64,000 bases of DNA from Pyricularia pennisetigena (taxonomy: Eukaryota > Ascomycota > Sordariomycetes > Magnaporthales > Pyriculariaceae): NCBI RefSeq assembly GCF_004337985.1, contig NW_021940919.1, positions 1,275,874 to 1,339,873 on the forward strand, read 5' to 3'. The notes beneath the pieces are model-generated. The model was given only the letters and a program-made list of their open reading frames with translations. It was not told the DNA's origin and made no database searches. Shown piece after piece: positions 21,203-34,003 of this stretch. The first letter of the stretch is position 1. Every line of letters begins with the position of its first letter. The translations under genes and the position numbers were made by a program.

Positions 21203-22653
21203 TCACTTCTTCTTGCCCTTTTGGGTCATCTTCCTGAATGCCTCCAGACCTCCTGATCCCATAGGGCGGTAATCGCCGCCAGGAGCATTGTAGGTACTTT
21301 GAGGAGCAACCGTATAAGTCTTTTGCAGACCTGTGCCTGCAGTCCGGTATGGATTCTTGGGCGCCAGCTTCTTCTGGATTTCCTCCTCAAAGATGGAGCG
21401 GCCCGCAGGCCGCGAGGGCAGCGTTGCTGCCTGCGAGCTGCCGTACGAAGCTGTTTCTTGGGCTTGCTTTGCGGCACTGTGGATTCTTATTAGTAAAAGG
21501 AGAAAAAAGACGGAAGAAAAAGAATGAATCCTTTTTGACGAAGGGAGAGAGGGGAGGTGGACATAGAGACAGCAAGGCCCAATACATACGCGTAATCAAA
21601 TTCACGGGTTTCAATATGCCTCTTCCGGAAGTCATCGGTGCGCTTAAGAATAGGTCTGCTCCACTCTCCTATGAGCTTCTCGGCCATTCGCTTCACACCG
21701 GGCTCCGGACGCTTGCTCTTGGTGTAAAAAAGCACAACCTTGCCGATGCCGCTGCTCAGAAGGGCTTCCTTCTCTACTGGAAGTCGCAGAAGAGCAGTGA
21801 AGATTTCGCGCTGAATGTTGTAAGCTGGGAGAGAACCATCGTTGAGCGGCTCCAGGAAGAAGCGGAGTGACTGCAAAAAGTTTGTCTCGGGGTCCAGAAT
21901 GGCGTGTTGAATGGCGTTGCGGTTCATCATGGCCACTACCTTGGGTAAAAGTTTCAGTTTCTCAATGGCTGGCTTGCCTTCCTCGCGCGCCTTGTTGTCA
22001 GCCACACAGGCATTCTCCATGCTAATCTTGAGGGCTGCTATCTCCTCATCGGCCATCTCCTCGAGGTCCTACAAGTATTGATTAGCAGCTGGGATATCAC
22101 AGCTCTGGAGCGATTAAAGCAACCGCGGACAGATACGTACAACCTCGTCCTTTTTGCGCCGCCTGGAGCTGCGGCCTTTGGCGGCAGTATCCATAGCCTT
22201 TAGCAGCGCCCGCTTGCGCCTCTCCTCGGGAGTCAAGGTAGACTCATCAACCTCGGGCTCAGGGCTTTTTTCCTTAGCCTTGGCCCGTCTGGAGTCGCCA
22301 GCAATGCGGGATTTGCGTTGTCTTCTGGAACCATTCTCATCATCTGAGCCGCCAGCGGCATCACCAAGGTCGTCGGCGGCGGCTTCCACAGTACGGCGCT
22401 TCTTGAGCTGTGTCTTGCGCTTCGGCGGTGCTTCACCCTCTCCTCGCTTCCGCTTTGATGCCTTCAGGCTTTTGGCGATGTCTTCATAGTCGCGTTCCTC
22501 CACACGCGCCGTGTCGGGATTGTATTCTTCCTCAAAGACACCCTCGTCGATGTCGGAGAGGACGTCTGAATCTTCACCGGCATCATCGATCTGCTCGTCG
22601 TCCTTGGGTGGGGCTCGAGGCGACCCGGCTGTCTCTGAATCGACGTCTGACAT
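21203..22653 (-). CDS. IWS1: Transcription elongation factor IWS1/SPN1
   Basis: Three exons (22653-22141, 22068-21590, 21476-21203) join to 421 codons. The N-terminal 170 residues are charged and disordered (acidic stretches, then KRKTQLKKRR and RRKKDEV). Exon 2 holds the TFIIS N-terminal (LW) domain: AIQHAILDPETNFLQSLRFF, LEPLNDGSLPAYNIQREIF, LRLPVEKEALLSSGIGKVV and the AEKLIGEWSRPI signature. The C-terminal exon is short and basic, ending MTQKGKKK. Iws1/Spn1 binds Spt6 and RNA polymerase II in the nucleus during elongation and chromatin reassembly. The 86-nt poly-pyrimidine-poor second intron uses GTATGT and CACAG. It is divergent from BRL1. Confidence 0.95.
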
Positions 22654-23382
22654 TGTTGGTCAAGCGGAAACCTAGAGTAAATGGGGAAATGCTGGCTGCG
22701 ACTATGTTCGCCCAGAGCGGTAGGGCGTGAGCCGACGCTGCTCCTGCCTGCAAGTCTAGAAGAATAGTCGCGAACTGCCACCTAGTGTTTGTTTCGATTT
22801 AATGAGCTTGATGAGCGACTGTCTGTCTTGGCAGTGATAATCAGAATGTGTGCTTTGGCTGATAAAAACGGGCAGGTTGGAGTCGCGCTGGACTTTTTTT
22901 CGTTGACGTGAAGTCCAACTAAAGATGCTCGAAGTACCTGTACGGGTACCTCCGGCCTGCCTATCGATTTGCAGGCCTGGAATTCAAGTCTCTCAGGTGG
23001 ATGTGATAACAATTGGTAGGTTCTATCGCCCAGGCTCCACTTGTCCATGATTTCTCCACAATAATTCCAGACAGAGTTTGAGGTGGTGTGGCCCAAGCTT
23101 CTGCTGGATGTTTACTTTGATATTTGTGCTGTTTTTGTTGCCACTGACGACGGCCTTGCATTTCAACGGCCGCCCACCTTTGCTCTGCATAGAATGAATC
23201 TACCTAGACAAAAACCATCTACCTAAAGCCGCTATCATCCACGGCAACACTCCCACTCTCGCATGACTGTCCCTTGCGCTGACCGAAATCATTTTCTCCG
23301 GCTCTGTTCTGGTCAAGTATAGCTGCTTGCTGGATTTTCTCAGGGACTGGTTCTTTCTGTGTCTCATTTCGCAGTGCCCACC
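22654..23382. promoter_or_regulatory. Shared divergent promoter region (IWS1 / BRL1)
   Basis: 729 bp between divergent starts. No additional gene or specific operator recognised. Confidence 0.5.
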
Positions 23383-25055
23383 ATGAACGACCAACGTAGC
23401 TATGAAGGGCATATGGATTGGGAGTACCACAACAAGGGGCCGGTCGATGCCACCAGTCCATTTGCTCAGGCTTCCCAGCGTGGTGCAAAACTCTGTAGGT
23501 TCAGTGACGAGAGCCACCCAGATTTGATCACCACGCCGGCGCGCATAAACTGACTGAAAATTCTCTGTTCATGCAGCTTCCTTCGCCAGTCCCGCACCAC
23601 CGCAATTCCCCAGCATGCGGCCCAATCCATTTTCGAAGCCAGACATTACCATGACCGACTCTCCCTTCAAGACGCAGGCGCAAAAGCCTACGCAGTCCTC
23701 CATATTCAATACTTCGTTCCAGAACCATCCAAGGGCGACGCCCTTCCGTAATACCGCTTTTACGACCCCTCAGCGTCGCGTTGACGAGTTGGCTTCGGAG
23801 ATGTCAGGCGCCGAGACAAGCCCTGCCCTGACCGACATGTCAGAAGCTGCTGTGGACGACACTCCGGAACCAGACAACCGTGACGATTTTGGAATGATGA
23901 CCATCACGCCCGCAAGGGCCAAGAACCTTTTCGCTGCATCGCCCACTCGGAGCAATGCCGCACACATGTCAGGACGCGGAGAGCTTCCGCGACCCAGGGA
24001 CGCACGAGCACACGATAGGGTTAGAAAGCGCAGGAGACAGTTTGGAGACCGGGATATTGGTAGTGTTCGGCCACGGCTGCATGCAGACTCGGACCAGTCC
24101 GACAGCGACGTGGATGATGAGGATAGCTCGCGTGAAGGCGGCCGGAGTGGTAACAGCCGCAGGCAGCGGCGGCGTGATAGTCCTGGATGGCTGAGCAACT
24201 TCCTCACCACCATACATGATCACCCCAATGCGCCCGTTATCATGTCATGGTGGATCCAGTTCGCTGTCAACCTGAGTTTCGCGCTCATGGGCGTCGCGGC
24301 GTTTGCCGTCATGGGCCACATGATCCTAGCCGACTTCAGGTATGCGGCCAGTGAAGCAAGGTCTAAGCTGCTTGCCGAGATGGAGGCGTGCACCCACGAG
24401 TACACCAAGAACAGATGCGCGCCCAAGGTAGACAGGCTGCCGGCGCTAGGTGTAGTGTGCGACGAGTGGGAGATTTGCATGAACCAGGACCCGGAGAAGA
24501 TTAAGAGCCTTGCTATATCGTCAAAACAGATGGCCATCACTATCAATGAATTCTTCAACGTTCTCAGCTTCAAGGCATGGGTAAGTAAACCATACGAAAG
24601 ATGCCGTTGGTCTTGACGTTTCGAAGCTCCTTGGTCATCCTTTCCAAGCTGACCACACTTTGTTTTAGGGCTTCATCCTCTCTCTGATTATTATATTCCT
24701 CCTCGCGAATAATCTGGGCCACAGCAAGTTCCGCCAGTCCATGGCTTCCGAGGTCAAATCACATCAGCCCAGCGCCCCAGCGCCATCGCAGCACCTGTTC
24801 CCACCATCGCAGGATCCGAAGCAGGCCTTTATCTGGGCACCGGTAACGCCCAAAAATCTTCGACGAGGGATTTTTCTCAAAGACGACGCTTCGGAGACGG
24901 ATGAGTCGCCGCAGTCTGATGTCAAGGCTATCATGCCAGCACAGACGCCATCGAGCCGGAGGAGTCCCAGCAAGGGTGAGCGCGATCGCGATCGTGATAG
25001 AGATAGGTTTCGCTCCTATAGCCCGAGCAAGAGGAGCCCGACTAAGCTCTATTGA
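23383..25055 (+). CDS. Nuclear envelope protein Brl1/Brr6
   Basis: Three exons (23383-23494, 23577-24580, 24669-25055) give 500 codons. A long disordered, Ser/Pro- and charge-rich N-terminal region (about 250 residues) precedes the conserved domain. That domain has a membrane segment near 260-290 (SWWIQFAVNLSFALMGVAAF), then a lumenal stretch with four cysteines (EACTHEYTKNRC and GVVCDEWEIC) that form the family's disulfides, then FNVLSFKAW and a second membrane segment (GFILSLIIIFLLANNLG). The C-terminal tail is disordered and basic (RDRDRDRDRFRS). Brl1 and Brr6 act at the nuclear envelope in nuclear pore complex assembly and lipid homeostasis. Filamentous ascomycetes usually have one merged-type homologue, so I do not choose between the two names. 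Confidence 0.92.
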
Positions 25056-27751
25056 TTCAATTTTTTCTTTTGTCTGGCCAAGGTGCGGGGATTATGGACG
25101 CATGGTCATTGGTATACGTTTGATATCCTTGACGATTTCCCAAGTGTATTTTTAGATGCTTGATATTTGTGTGTTTTTGTCGGACCACGAGCTTGATGCT
25201 CTCTTTTAGGGCACAAATCTGTGTCAGAGACAAATCGGAGCTGGTCTAAGAAAAGCTCACAACCAAACATGAAGATATGAATTTACATTGAATCAATCCA
25301 AGACTGCAGTGCATGTAGGCGAAATGAAGTCTGTCAAAAGGGGTATCGTGCAATGACAGGCGCGCAGGCTAACCCATTTTGTCATGGCGTCTTAACATCA
25401 TGTAGCCAAAAAAGGCATCTTAACTTGGGGGTGATGGAGGGGGGAAGCCTTCTGTTGGTAATAAGATGAAAGGGGGCAATATCAACTACCTAGTTGGAAT
25501 GGCTGTCTGCCGGTGATTTTGCTCCGGGACCTCGTCAGGGGTCGCTTTGACGGTGGATTGGGATGGCTGTATTACTATTGCCGAATTGGACGGGACCTAT
25601 AACAGAACAAGCACCTGATCCATGTACTGACTCCTCTGCTAAGCTCGATTTGATTCCAGACCAGGAATCGCCTCCAATGCTCACCACGTCAAGAGACCTT
25701 ATGTAGCCGAAGCAATCAAGTCTTGCCTCTTCACAAATACCTTAGGCCTCAGAAGGGTGGGTGGGAGAGGCAAAGAGATGCGAACTCACAGCCATATCTC
25801 GGTAGATAAGAGAATGGAAGAACCCTACCGTCGGTAACTGCCTACGATACCTTAGTTGCTCAAGTTGCAAGTACCTATATCCATAGTAATTCGATAATAT
25901 CTCGCGCATTAGTGAGTGGGGTACTTTTTTCCAGCCCGAGCCTGGGGAACCTTCGTACTCCGTATTCGCACATACCTAGGCGCCATTGGACGTCTGATGT
26001 TGTGAAAATTTAGAAAAGAAAAAAAAATTACATACCCTGTAGGATCGTCCAGGATCTTGGTTTTGGGAGACAAACTACCTACCTTGACTTGCTTATGACC
26101 CATGTGGATAAGTAAATTGGCGGTTCAGATTGACACCGACCTGACCGGTTACCCCAGAGCTGTCGAAATCTGTTTGCGAACTCCCGAGTGATCCCTTTCC
26201 CCGGATAGGTGTTTGAATCCAGTACAATACTCTACATCCACAAGTAGTAGAACAAGATGAATGCTCAGAAGCGAAGCAAGCGAGGCTTGAGCAGATTTTG
26301 TATACGGTTGGGTGATTAATCGGCTTGGCTGTGTTCGTCAAATCGACTCGGGATTGTACCGACTGGACCCACCTGGTTCCTAGCTTCACCCCACCAAGTC
26401 TTGCCGTCTGCCTCTATGGGCAATTTGAATACGACGGACCAGGTTGCGTCATTTTGTATTCAGAACATTTGGAGCAGGCAATTGATTATTGAGTGAAGCA
26501 CTGACAGGGACCTGGAGGAAAGGGGCCACATAGTGATATTAATGAAGGGACGAGCAAGACGAGGCAAGAGGAAGAAGAAGCGCTGGTTTGTTTTTGTGCT
26601 TCGAAAGAAGCCAGGAAGGAGGAAGCAACTATTACTATAATCAGCCATTTTAGGGCCAAGCATGGGGTCAATTTACAGTCCTGACGTTTTTCGAGCCCCT
26701 CGGCCAAAATTCTCCCAGCGGTTTCCGGGTCAGAACTGTCCCCACCCTCACGGCACTTTTGAGTTAAGGTAAGGTACCGCAAATGAATCCTTTCCAAGCA
26801 TCCATCACAATCTTCAGAGTGACCATCGCGCAGCGCAACGATTTGGTTACGTCGAATACCGAGCGCGAGAGCACTAGGACACTCTGACCCGGGAAAAAAA
26901 AGGCAGGGGACCTCAAATAGGTACTCGTTCAGGTAGGCCCCTGATCCTCCCATCGTATGCAATCAGAAGCGCAACCAATCGTTTGGAACGAATGGCAGAA
27001 ATCTGACGCAACCGCCATCTCAGCAAAGCGCAACATGCAGTCAGTCTGACGATCTGATTCTTGATTCCATCCGCGGCTTGTTCAGCCTCTCACGAACGAA
27101 GGTGCACCGTAGAGTCTGTCCATTGTGTAGATATCCAGATCCATTCCCAGTACACCTCAAAGCTAGGTACCGAGGTAGGTAGGTACGGAGTACTGTAAGG
27201 TAAGGTCTGCTAGCTATCGAAGCTTAAGCTCCTCCCCACATCCATACCAACCCGCCCCCCTACCTGCCTTTTGGCTGCTCACCTACCCACCTACCTTCTC
27301 TACCGTACGTACTTTGAAAGTGCCTAGCCAGGTACCAAGGTATCTAATACTTACTCATTTGCCCCTTTGCTTGAACTTAACCACCGTCACCTTATCCACA
27401 GGTTAGGATACTCGTTCCTCCAAATACACAATCGCTTCGTCCGTCAGGTGTGTCGCCTTGTCCACGACTGCCATAGCGCGCCTTCTTTCGTAACCGCGAA
27501 GCTTAGCTTGCTTTGGGCACAAGCATGTTTCAGCAAGCTCTCGACCCCGTCCCTCACCATCCGCCTTTTCTCTGCGCAGGCTTCTGGATGACGCACGGCC
27601 GGTTCGATCCATAAATCGCCTCTTCTTCTTTTTTTTTTTTTTTTTTTCTTGTATTTTTTTGGGCCAAGCGGGCTGCTCTTGGCCCCTACATCGACCCTCA
27701 CCTTTCCCGAGCCGCTGGCTCCTTTGTTTGCGCCAAGACTGTTTTAAGGAC
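25056..27751. other. Large intergenic region upstream of the Zn2Cys6 gene
   Basis: About 2.7 kb. Around 27150-27360 are many copies of GGTA/TACC-type short motifs (GGTAGGTA, CCTACC), a pattern common in promoters of Sordariomycetes. A 19-nt T run lies at 27629-27647 shortly before the start codon. Frames of up to 158 codons (26486-26962, -) have no supporting features. Confidence 0.5.
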
Positions 27752-30694
27752 ATGGAGCCGACCGAACCCATGGATGAGGATTCGAAAACGACGACGACCA
27801 GCACGAGCCCGAAAGCATCCGCCGAGTCGTCTGCCACACCTTCTTCCGGCCCAGCCACCACCTCATCCGGGAAACATCCTGCCCCAAGCCCGGCCGGTGC
27901 TCCGACGACGCAACAATCTAAGCGCAAGCGAGGGCCCGGGATCGTCACTCCAAACGCATGCACCGAGTGCCGCAAGAAGCGCGCAAAGGTCCGTAGCTCT
28001 GCTCACCAATCCAGTTGCATATGTCCTGCACACATCCAGCTCGGTGTCTCTCAGTCGCTTCCTGCGATTTAAAACTCGGCTGAGCTGACCCTTATTCATT
28101 TCAATCGATTCAGTGCGATGGCCAGACGCCCTGCTCGCGATGCAAGGCCCAAAAGGACGTTGAGTGCGTCTACGAGATACCCGTCAGACAGTCCAAGGAG
28201 TATTTGAGAGCCGAGATCGATCAGCTCCGCCGCCAGCAACGAAACAATGAGAGCGTCTTGTCGGCCCTCGCGGTGCCTGGCCAATGGGAGGAAGTTTTGC
28301 GGCGACTGCGCAGCGGCCAGTCTGTCGAGTCAATATCAGAATGGCTTGGCGGGACCTTGCCGTCTGGCGGCGGCACCGCCCCCTCTTTCAACCGCCCTGC
28401 TGGTCCCGGTTCCGGCTTCACTCCCCTGCCTACGTTTTCCGGCTCTCACGCAAGTCTTCACGCGACAGCTCCGGCGGGCTCTCACCTGGACGGAGCCACG
28501 AGTCCTGCTTCGGCTCATCCGGGCAGCGGGTTGCGCCAAGATAGGGAACCAGCCAGTCCTTGGGGTGGTCATTTCTCGGCACAATCCGCCCCGAGTGAAT
28601 CTGCTGCAGACGCAATGAGCTGGAGTGGTGAGCGTCGGGGCCAATCTTCGCGAGTCGGCACCTGGGTCGATGGTCTTGGGGACAGGGAAGCCAAGGAAAT
28701 GGGCGACCCAGAGGCTCGGGATCGTGTGCTCCACCAAGGACTGCCGCCAAAAGTTCCCGACTCCAGGATACCCGTTGAAACATGGACGAGCTTGACAACC
28801 GACATTGCGCTAGTGCAGCATCTGCTCGCCCTCTACTTCTGCTGGGAGTACCCCACGTTTGCCTCGCTCAGCAAAGAACACTTTGTCAAAGATTTCCAGG
28901 AGGGCCGCCCAAGGTATTGTTCGTCTGTCTTGGTGAACGCCCTTATGGCCCTGGGCTGTCGCTTCTCAAGCAAGCCCCAGACGCGTGCGAACCCGGACGA
29001 CCCCCATACTTCGGGTGACCACTTTTTCAAAGAGTGTCAGCGGCTTCTGTACGAGGAGCAGAACCATCACAGCCTTACCACCATCCAGGCGCTAGGGATC
29101 ATGTCTATAAGGGAGGCCAGTTGCGGGAGGGACTCGGAGAGCTGGTTTTACGCCGGGCAGAGCATCAAGCTAGCCATCGAGATGGGCCTGCACAAGTTAC
29201 AAGATGGGGGCGACCGTGACGATGCCGAGATTGCCGTCCAATCTGCAACCTTTTGGGGCGCCTTTGCGCTAGATCAGTCAGTGGAATATCCCCCGCCCTT
29301 GCTGTCGTCGTCTAGTTGTGTAATTCCATCTCTTACTCATTTTGAAAATTTAGTGCGTGGTCGCTGGCTACCGGTTCACTGCCGCAGGTGTCGTGTTTCT
29401 TACAACTCCCCCCAAAACCCGGCATTATTGACGACATTGAGGCGTCGCTCTGGATTCCCTACACAGAAGATGGTAAGAAAAAACAACTGAGTTTGGGGAA
29501 ATGACACCATTTTTCTTTTCATTGTTTTCCTGGTTCCCAAATCTGACTCGACATCACATGAAATGATGCACAGGCACGAGTCTACAAAAGTCGTTTGAAC
29601 AGCCATCCAACGTCCGGTCCGTGTACAAGTGCTTCTGTGAGCTCAGCGAGCTTGTTCATCAGTCCCTATACATTCTACACTCCCCCGGCCGGCCCTTGAC
29701 GGCGCGTGACCTGCTTGGCATCTACACCGAGTTCCTCAACTGGTACGCGAACATACCAGAAGTGCTACGGCTTGGCGCCAACTTCACACCCTCGGTGCTC
29801 TTCGCTCAGTAAGTTTTTTCATCTGATATCAAAAGCCGGGCTTGTCTGGAGCGCCGTGCCGCTTGCTGACGGCATGCGCTTCAAAGTATGTACTACCATT
29901 TTGCCATATTACTCCTCTTCAGGCCACTCATCAAGCTGCGCATTATCGGGTCCAGCGTTACGCCCCGCGACGTCTGTGCACAGGCAGCAGATGCAATTTC
30001 AGGCCTTCTACGATCATACTCACAACTATATACACTGCGACGGACACCCTCGTTTGTCCCCTACTTTGTTCTGACCTCGGCCATCATGCACCTCGCCATA
30101 GGCGCAACAGCGACGACTGATAAGGGCACACAAGAATCACCAAGCACGGGTAACAGTTCAGGGGACACCTCACTGAACGGCTCCGACTCGGCTGTTGGAG
30201 GCCAAGCGCGATCCAGGCCTGGCGTCGACGCAGCTAGGATGAATCCCAAGGTCACTGCGGCCATCAAGCAGGGCATAGCAGATTTAACAGAGATGGCACC
30301 ATGCCACCATTTTGCCGAACAGGCACTCAACATTCTTCGCCATCTGGCCAAGAAGTGGAATATTAACGACATCGAGGTCTACGGCAAGGATGAGCGCGCT
30401 GTGCCGACCCCTGAGGCTGACAATAGCGTTCTCCCGGTCACCTCAAGTCTCAACTTCTTCACCCCCAATATGTCGGAGCAGGATTTCATCTGCGAATGGG
30501 GAAACGATAACAGCGCTGCTGGCGGTGTCAGCTATATGTCGACGTCGCAGGGAGTGGACAAGGGTCTCAATATTGGAGCTGCAGCCTCGGCTGGGAGGAT
30601 GGCCAACCCTCTGTTCTGGCCTTTTCCCATGCAGGGTAGGCCTATGCTTCCAAGTGGGAAGCTGTTGCGGGAAGCTGGCTTTGAATTGTTATAA
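27752..30694 (+). CDS. Zn(II)2Cys6 transcription factor with fungal-specific middle homology region
   Basis: Five exons (27752-27988, 28114-29276, 29354-29472, 29574-29808, 29887-30694) join to 853 codons. The zinc cluster is split by intron 1: CTECRKKRAK on one side and CDGQTPCSRCKAQKDVECVY on the other, at about residues 70-98. A linker and coiled-coil-like helix (YLRAEIDQLRRQQRNNESVL) follow. The Fungal_trans region (about residues 300-620) includes YPTFASLSKEHF, the NALMALGCRFSS block, SIKLAIEMGLHK, FWGAFALDHAWSLATGSLPQ and MYYHFAILLLFRPLI. The overall type resembles the NirA-like group of C6 activators, but target genes cannot be inferred. No metabolic cluster adjoins it apart from the GMC oxidoreductase 1.4 kb downstream. 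Confidence 0.9.
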
Positions 30695-32113
30695 CAGCCG
30701 GTAACCGTTTGCAGCCGCGGCAAATCGCTGCCGACGATGCAGATGTGCGTGCCTGTGCGTCCCTCTGGCAGATCACAGTGGTTGCTTGGAATTTTGGACC
30801 GCGCTGGTATGAAAGTAGTCGAAATATGGCCTGCTGGTTTTCACGCCATGCAAAGTTCTTCAAAAGTCTGATCTGACATGCTTGAGGAATATCTGGCCCA
30901 GTTCACAGAGCTTAGTGGGGCCAGGAAGCAATACAACGTAATATCAATTTTGCGCAGGCAGACAAACCATTCACTAAGGCGTATCACGGCCTCCATTGCT
31001 CTAGGGACAAATCATGTGTTCTATAGCGTTTGCCCGCCAGGTCGACTGATGAGATTGCTGTCATCATCCAACTATATGGAGCAATCCACCACCTGGCCAT
31101 CATTACTAGCGTTTCTTGTCGCACGGCATCAGCGGGGGCTAATGGGATGTGACACTCGCACCAATGTTTTCATTCATCAAGAAGGGGCTGATGTGTTCCC
31201 AGTCGAGATCTTCTGCTCCAAGAACATACCCAACAAGCTCATGTGGATACAGAGTTGGTTCAAGGGCATGGAATGGTTCCTGGAGCACCAAATGAGCAAG
31301 GATTATATGAAGCAGTTGCACGAGGCGACATAGGATTTGTGTGTCGGGGAGCATCAGGTCGAAATATATGAGCGATTCGGGGGTCCCTGGGCCAAGGCTC
31401 GGGAAGGCACGTACGGACATTGCCAAGTACTATGTCTTACTAATATGATTGCATCTTAATTGTTCCATTCACCTGGTGCTTTGCCAATGATCAGATTTTT
31501 CCCGCGTTACACTTCCGCCTCAAGCAAGCGTAGGGAGATTTTCAGTCAGCCGTGATTCCACCTAGGCCAAAGTATATGTGTTATGTTTTTCTTTTGGCCT
31601 ATATGATGGAACTATTGTCTTCTTTTGCAGACATAGCCATTCAGTCAGGATGACATGAAATACTTAGCTTACTATACCTACTATCAACGTCACAACACCT
31701 CTGAGATGATTCGGGGGCGAGAGGATCTGCAGTAATTGGCTTGTCGGCAAAGTCTGGTAATAGTTAGCTCCATGCAAGAGGGGAGACCGGTGAGGGCGAT
31801 GCCAGAGGTACTTGTATGCACTTCAATTAAGAGAACGGGAGCGGGGTTATAGATAATTGCAAAACCTGTCTAGTCGCATGGCGCCGAGAAGATGGCGCGT
31901 TCGCCGCCAGCAAAATGATTGCTTTGATGCAAGTATGGTGCATACACCTAAGACTTTCAGAGAGAGGGAGAGGTATTGCAACATGGACACTGTGGCTGAT
32001 CGCCACAATCTGCAGAGATCAGGCAGAGATAAATCAACACACACAAGGAGAACGGAAATATGGGCGAAAAAGATAAGAAAGGAGAAATAGGAAATAAAAC
32101 CAAATAAGCAACA
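30695..32113. other. Intergenic region between the C6 factor and the GMC gene
   Basis: About 1.4 kb. A plus-strand frame of 151 codons (30878-31333) is present; it has no recognisable domain and no splice partners, and may be chance or an eroded gene. The right part is the promoter and leader of the oxidoreductase. Confidence 0.45.
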
Positions 32114-34003
32114 ATGGTCAGATACACTCGTCTTGTTTGCCTAATCTCGGGGTTTTGTACCGCTCGTGCCCGAGTCGGCGGCGTCAAGGACTCTCAGTCG
32201 TCGCTGCGTTCGGAAGGCTACGACTATGTCATTGTTGGTGGCGGCACAAGCGGACTAGTTCTTGCCAACCGCCTCAGCGCTGACCCGACCAAGACGGTTC
32301 TGGTCGTCGAATACGGAGATTTTGAACGCAGCAACAAGACAAGTATCCCGCTGCTCACGACAGGCGACCAGAGCTCGCGGCTATACCAAAACATGACGTC
32401 GACCCCGCAGAGAGAGCTTGCAGGGCGTACCTTCAACGCCCGTATAGGCAACACCGTGGGCGGCAGCTCGACTGTCAACGGCATGGCCTGGGACTGCGGA
32501 TCTGCAGCCGATTACGATGCATGGGAGGCCTTGGGAAACCCTGGTTGGGGCTGGGACGGGCTGAGGCCATACCTGCGCAAATCCGCAGTCTTCACGCCGC
32601 CGGGCGACAACTTTGTCAAGCGGTACAATTACACCTGGACCCCGGAGGCCTACGGGGATGATGGCATGGTCAACGTGACCCTCCCGCCGTGGCAGTGGCC
32701 GGCTTCTGCGATGCAAGCCGCTGCGTGGACTGACGACCTGAACGAACCCTTGCGGCATGATGGCGCCGGCGGCAACAACGTCGGCATCTCGTGGCTGCCA
32801 CAGAACAGCGACGTAGTCGAGGGCACGCGTTCGACGTCGACTACGGCCTACTACGACCCTATCAGAACGCGTGATAACCTTGACCTGCTGGTGCGACACT
32901 ACGGCGGTAGGATCCTTTTTGATGGTGACCAGGCCGTCACGGGCGTTACCATCCACAGCAGAGACGAGGATTACTCGCCAAGTGACGGGCCCGTTGTCGT
33001 TCAGGCCAAGGAGGTCATACTCGCCACGGGCGCCATCAACACCCCTAGGCTCCTGCAGCTCAGCGGTATTGGGCATGCCTCTCATCTTGAATCCATGGGC
33101 ATCCATGTCGTCGCGGATCTTCCGGGCGTTGGTGCCAACTTCCAAGATCACCCGGCTGTCTTCGTGATATATGACTTTGTCAACGACACGAACCCAAACC
33201 CGCGCAGCATGCAAGAGAACGCCACCTTTCGTGATGCAGCATGGGCCGAGTACCGCGCCAACCGGACCGGGCCTCTCAGCCATGCGTGGGGCAACAAAAT
33301 CGTGTTCCAGTCCCTACAAGATCTCGTAAGCAACCCCCAGGAGGTGCTCGACAGCATCGACAGGCAGGACGCCCTTGCCCACCTCCCGGCCGTCTATGCT
33401 GATAACACGTCTCTTCTGGCCGGCTTCCTTGCCCAGCGTGCCATCATGAGACAAGGCTACGCAAACCCCGAGTATGGAATCTACGAGATCACTTTTGGCG
33501 GCGACAATTCAATCGTAACGGCACTGCAGAAGCCATTGTCTAGGGGCACCATCACCATTACCAACACCACGGTGGCCGACCCATCGACGCCGCCCATCAT
33601 CGACTATGCATCTTTGTCCAACCCAGTCGACGTCCGGATGCTCGTCCAGGGTGTGGCGCGGGTGCGCCAATTCATGGCCGCGCCGTCCGTGGTCGAGATA
33701 CTCAAGCCGGTGGAGCTCATCCCTGGCCCCGGTGCAGACGACCCAGTCAGTCTCGAGGCAATTTTGCGCAAGAGCATGGTCATCCCGAGTTTTGATCATC
33801 CCGTGGGCACGGCAGCCATGGCTCCCTACCATCTGGGCGGCGTTGTAGACTCCAAGACCATGGCGGTATATGGTGTTAGCGGATTGCGAGTCGTCGACGC
33901 GAGCATCATGCCACTCCTCCCTGCAGCCCACACCCAGTGGACAGTGTATGCTGTGGCTGAGAAGGCTGCCGAGCTGATACTCAAGAGCACAAAAGTCCGC
34001 TGA
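32114..34003 (+). CDS. Secreted GMC-family FAD oxidoreductase
   Basis: A single exon of 629 codons. The N-terminus (MVRYTRLVCLISGFCTARAR) is signal-peptide-like. The FAD-binding motif is DYVIVGGGTSGLVLANRLS near residues 37-55. GMC signature 1 is the GNTVGGSSTVNGMAWDCGS block and signature 2 is GAINTPRLLQLSGIG. The C-terminal part has SFDHPVGTAAMAPYHLGG and the AAHTQWTVYAVAEKAAELI block, where the His residues of HPVGT and HTQW are the likely active-site pair. Several NxS/T sites (NKTS, NMTS, NYTW, NVTL) fit an extracellular glycoprotein. The family (AA3) includes alcohol, glucose and aryl-alcohol oxidases or dehydrogenases; the substrate cannot be told. The usual VVEAG after the first beta-sheet reads VVEYG here. 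Confidence 0.93.
   Translation: MVRYTRLVCLISGFCTARARVGGVKDSQSSLRSEGYDYVIVGGGTSGLVLANRLSADPTKTVLVVEYGDFERSNKTSIPLLTTGDQSSRLYQNMTSTPQRELAGRTFNARIGNTVGGSSTVNGMAWDCGSAADYDAWEALGNPGWGWDGLRPYLRKSAVFTPPGDNFVKRYNYTWTPEAYGDDGMVNVTLPPWQWPASAMQAAAWTDDLNEPLRHDGAGGNNVGISWLPQNSDVVEGTRSTSTTAYYDPIRTRDNLDLLVRHYGGRILFDGDQAVTGVTIHSRDEDYSPSDGPVVVQAKEVILATGAINTPRLLQLSGIGHASHLESMGIHVVADLPGVGANFQDHPAVFVIYDFVNDTNPNPRSMQENATFRDAAWAEYRANRTGPLSHAWGNKIVFQSLQDLVSNPQEVLDSIDRQDALAHLPAVYADNTSLLAGFLAQRAIMRQGYANPEYGIYEITFGGDNSIVTALQKPLSRGTITITNTTVADPSTPPIIDYASLSNPVDVRMLVQGVARVRQFMAAPSVVEILKPVELIPGPGADDPVSLEAILRKSMVIPSFDHPVGTAAMAPYHLGGVVDSKTMAVYGVSGLRVVDASIMPLLPAAHTQWTVYAVAEKAAELILKSTKVR

Noticed and set aside
26486..26962. 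158-codon minus-strand frame in the intergenic region
   Set aside because: No recognisable domain; composition looks random.
30878..31333. 151-codon plus-strand frame after the C6 factor
   Set aside because: No motif, promoter or intron evidence; kept only as a note in the intergenic entry.
32381..33283. 300-codon minus-strand frame
   Set aside because: Antisense shadow of the GMC oxidoreductase.
27752..34003. Biosynthetic gene cluster formed by the C6 factor and the GMC oxidoreductase
   Set aside because: No synthase, transporter or tailoring genes adjoin them; the neighbours are housekeeping genes.
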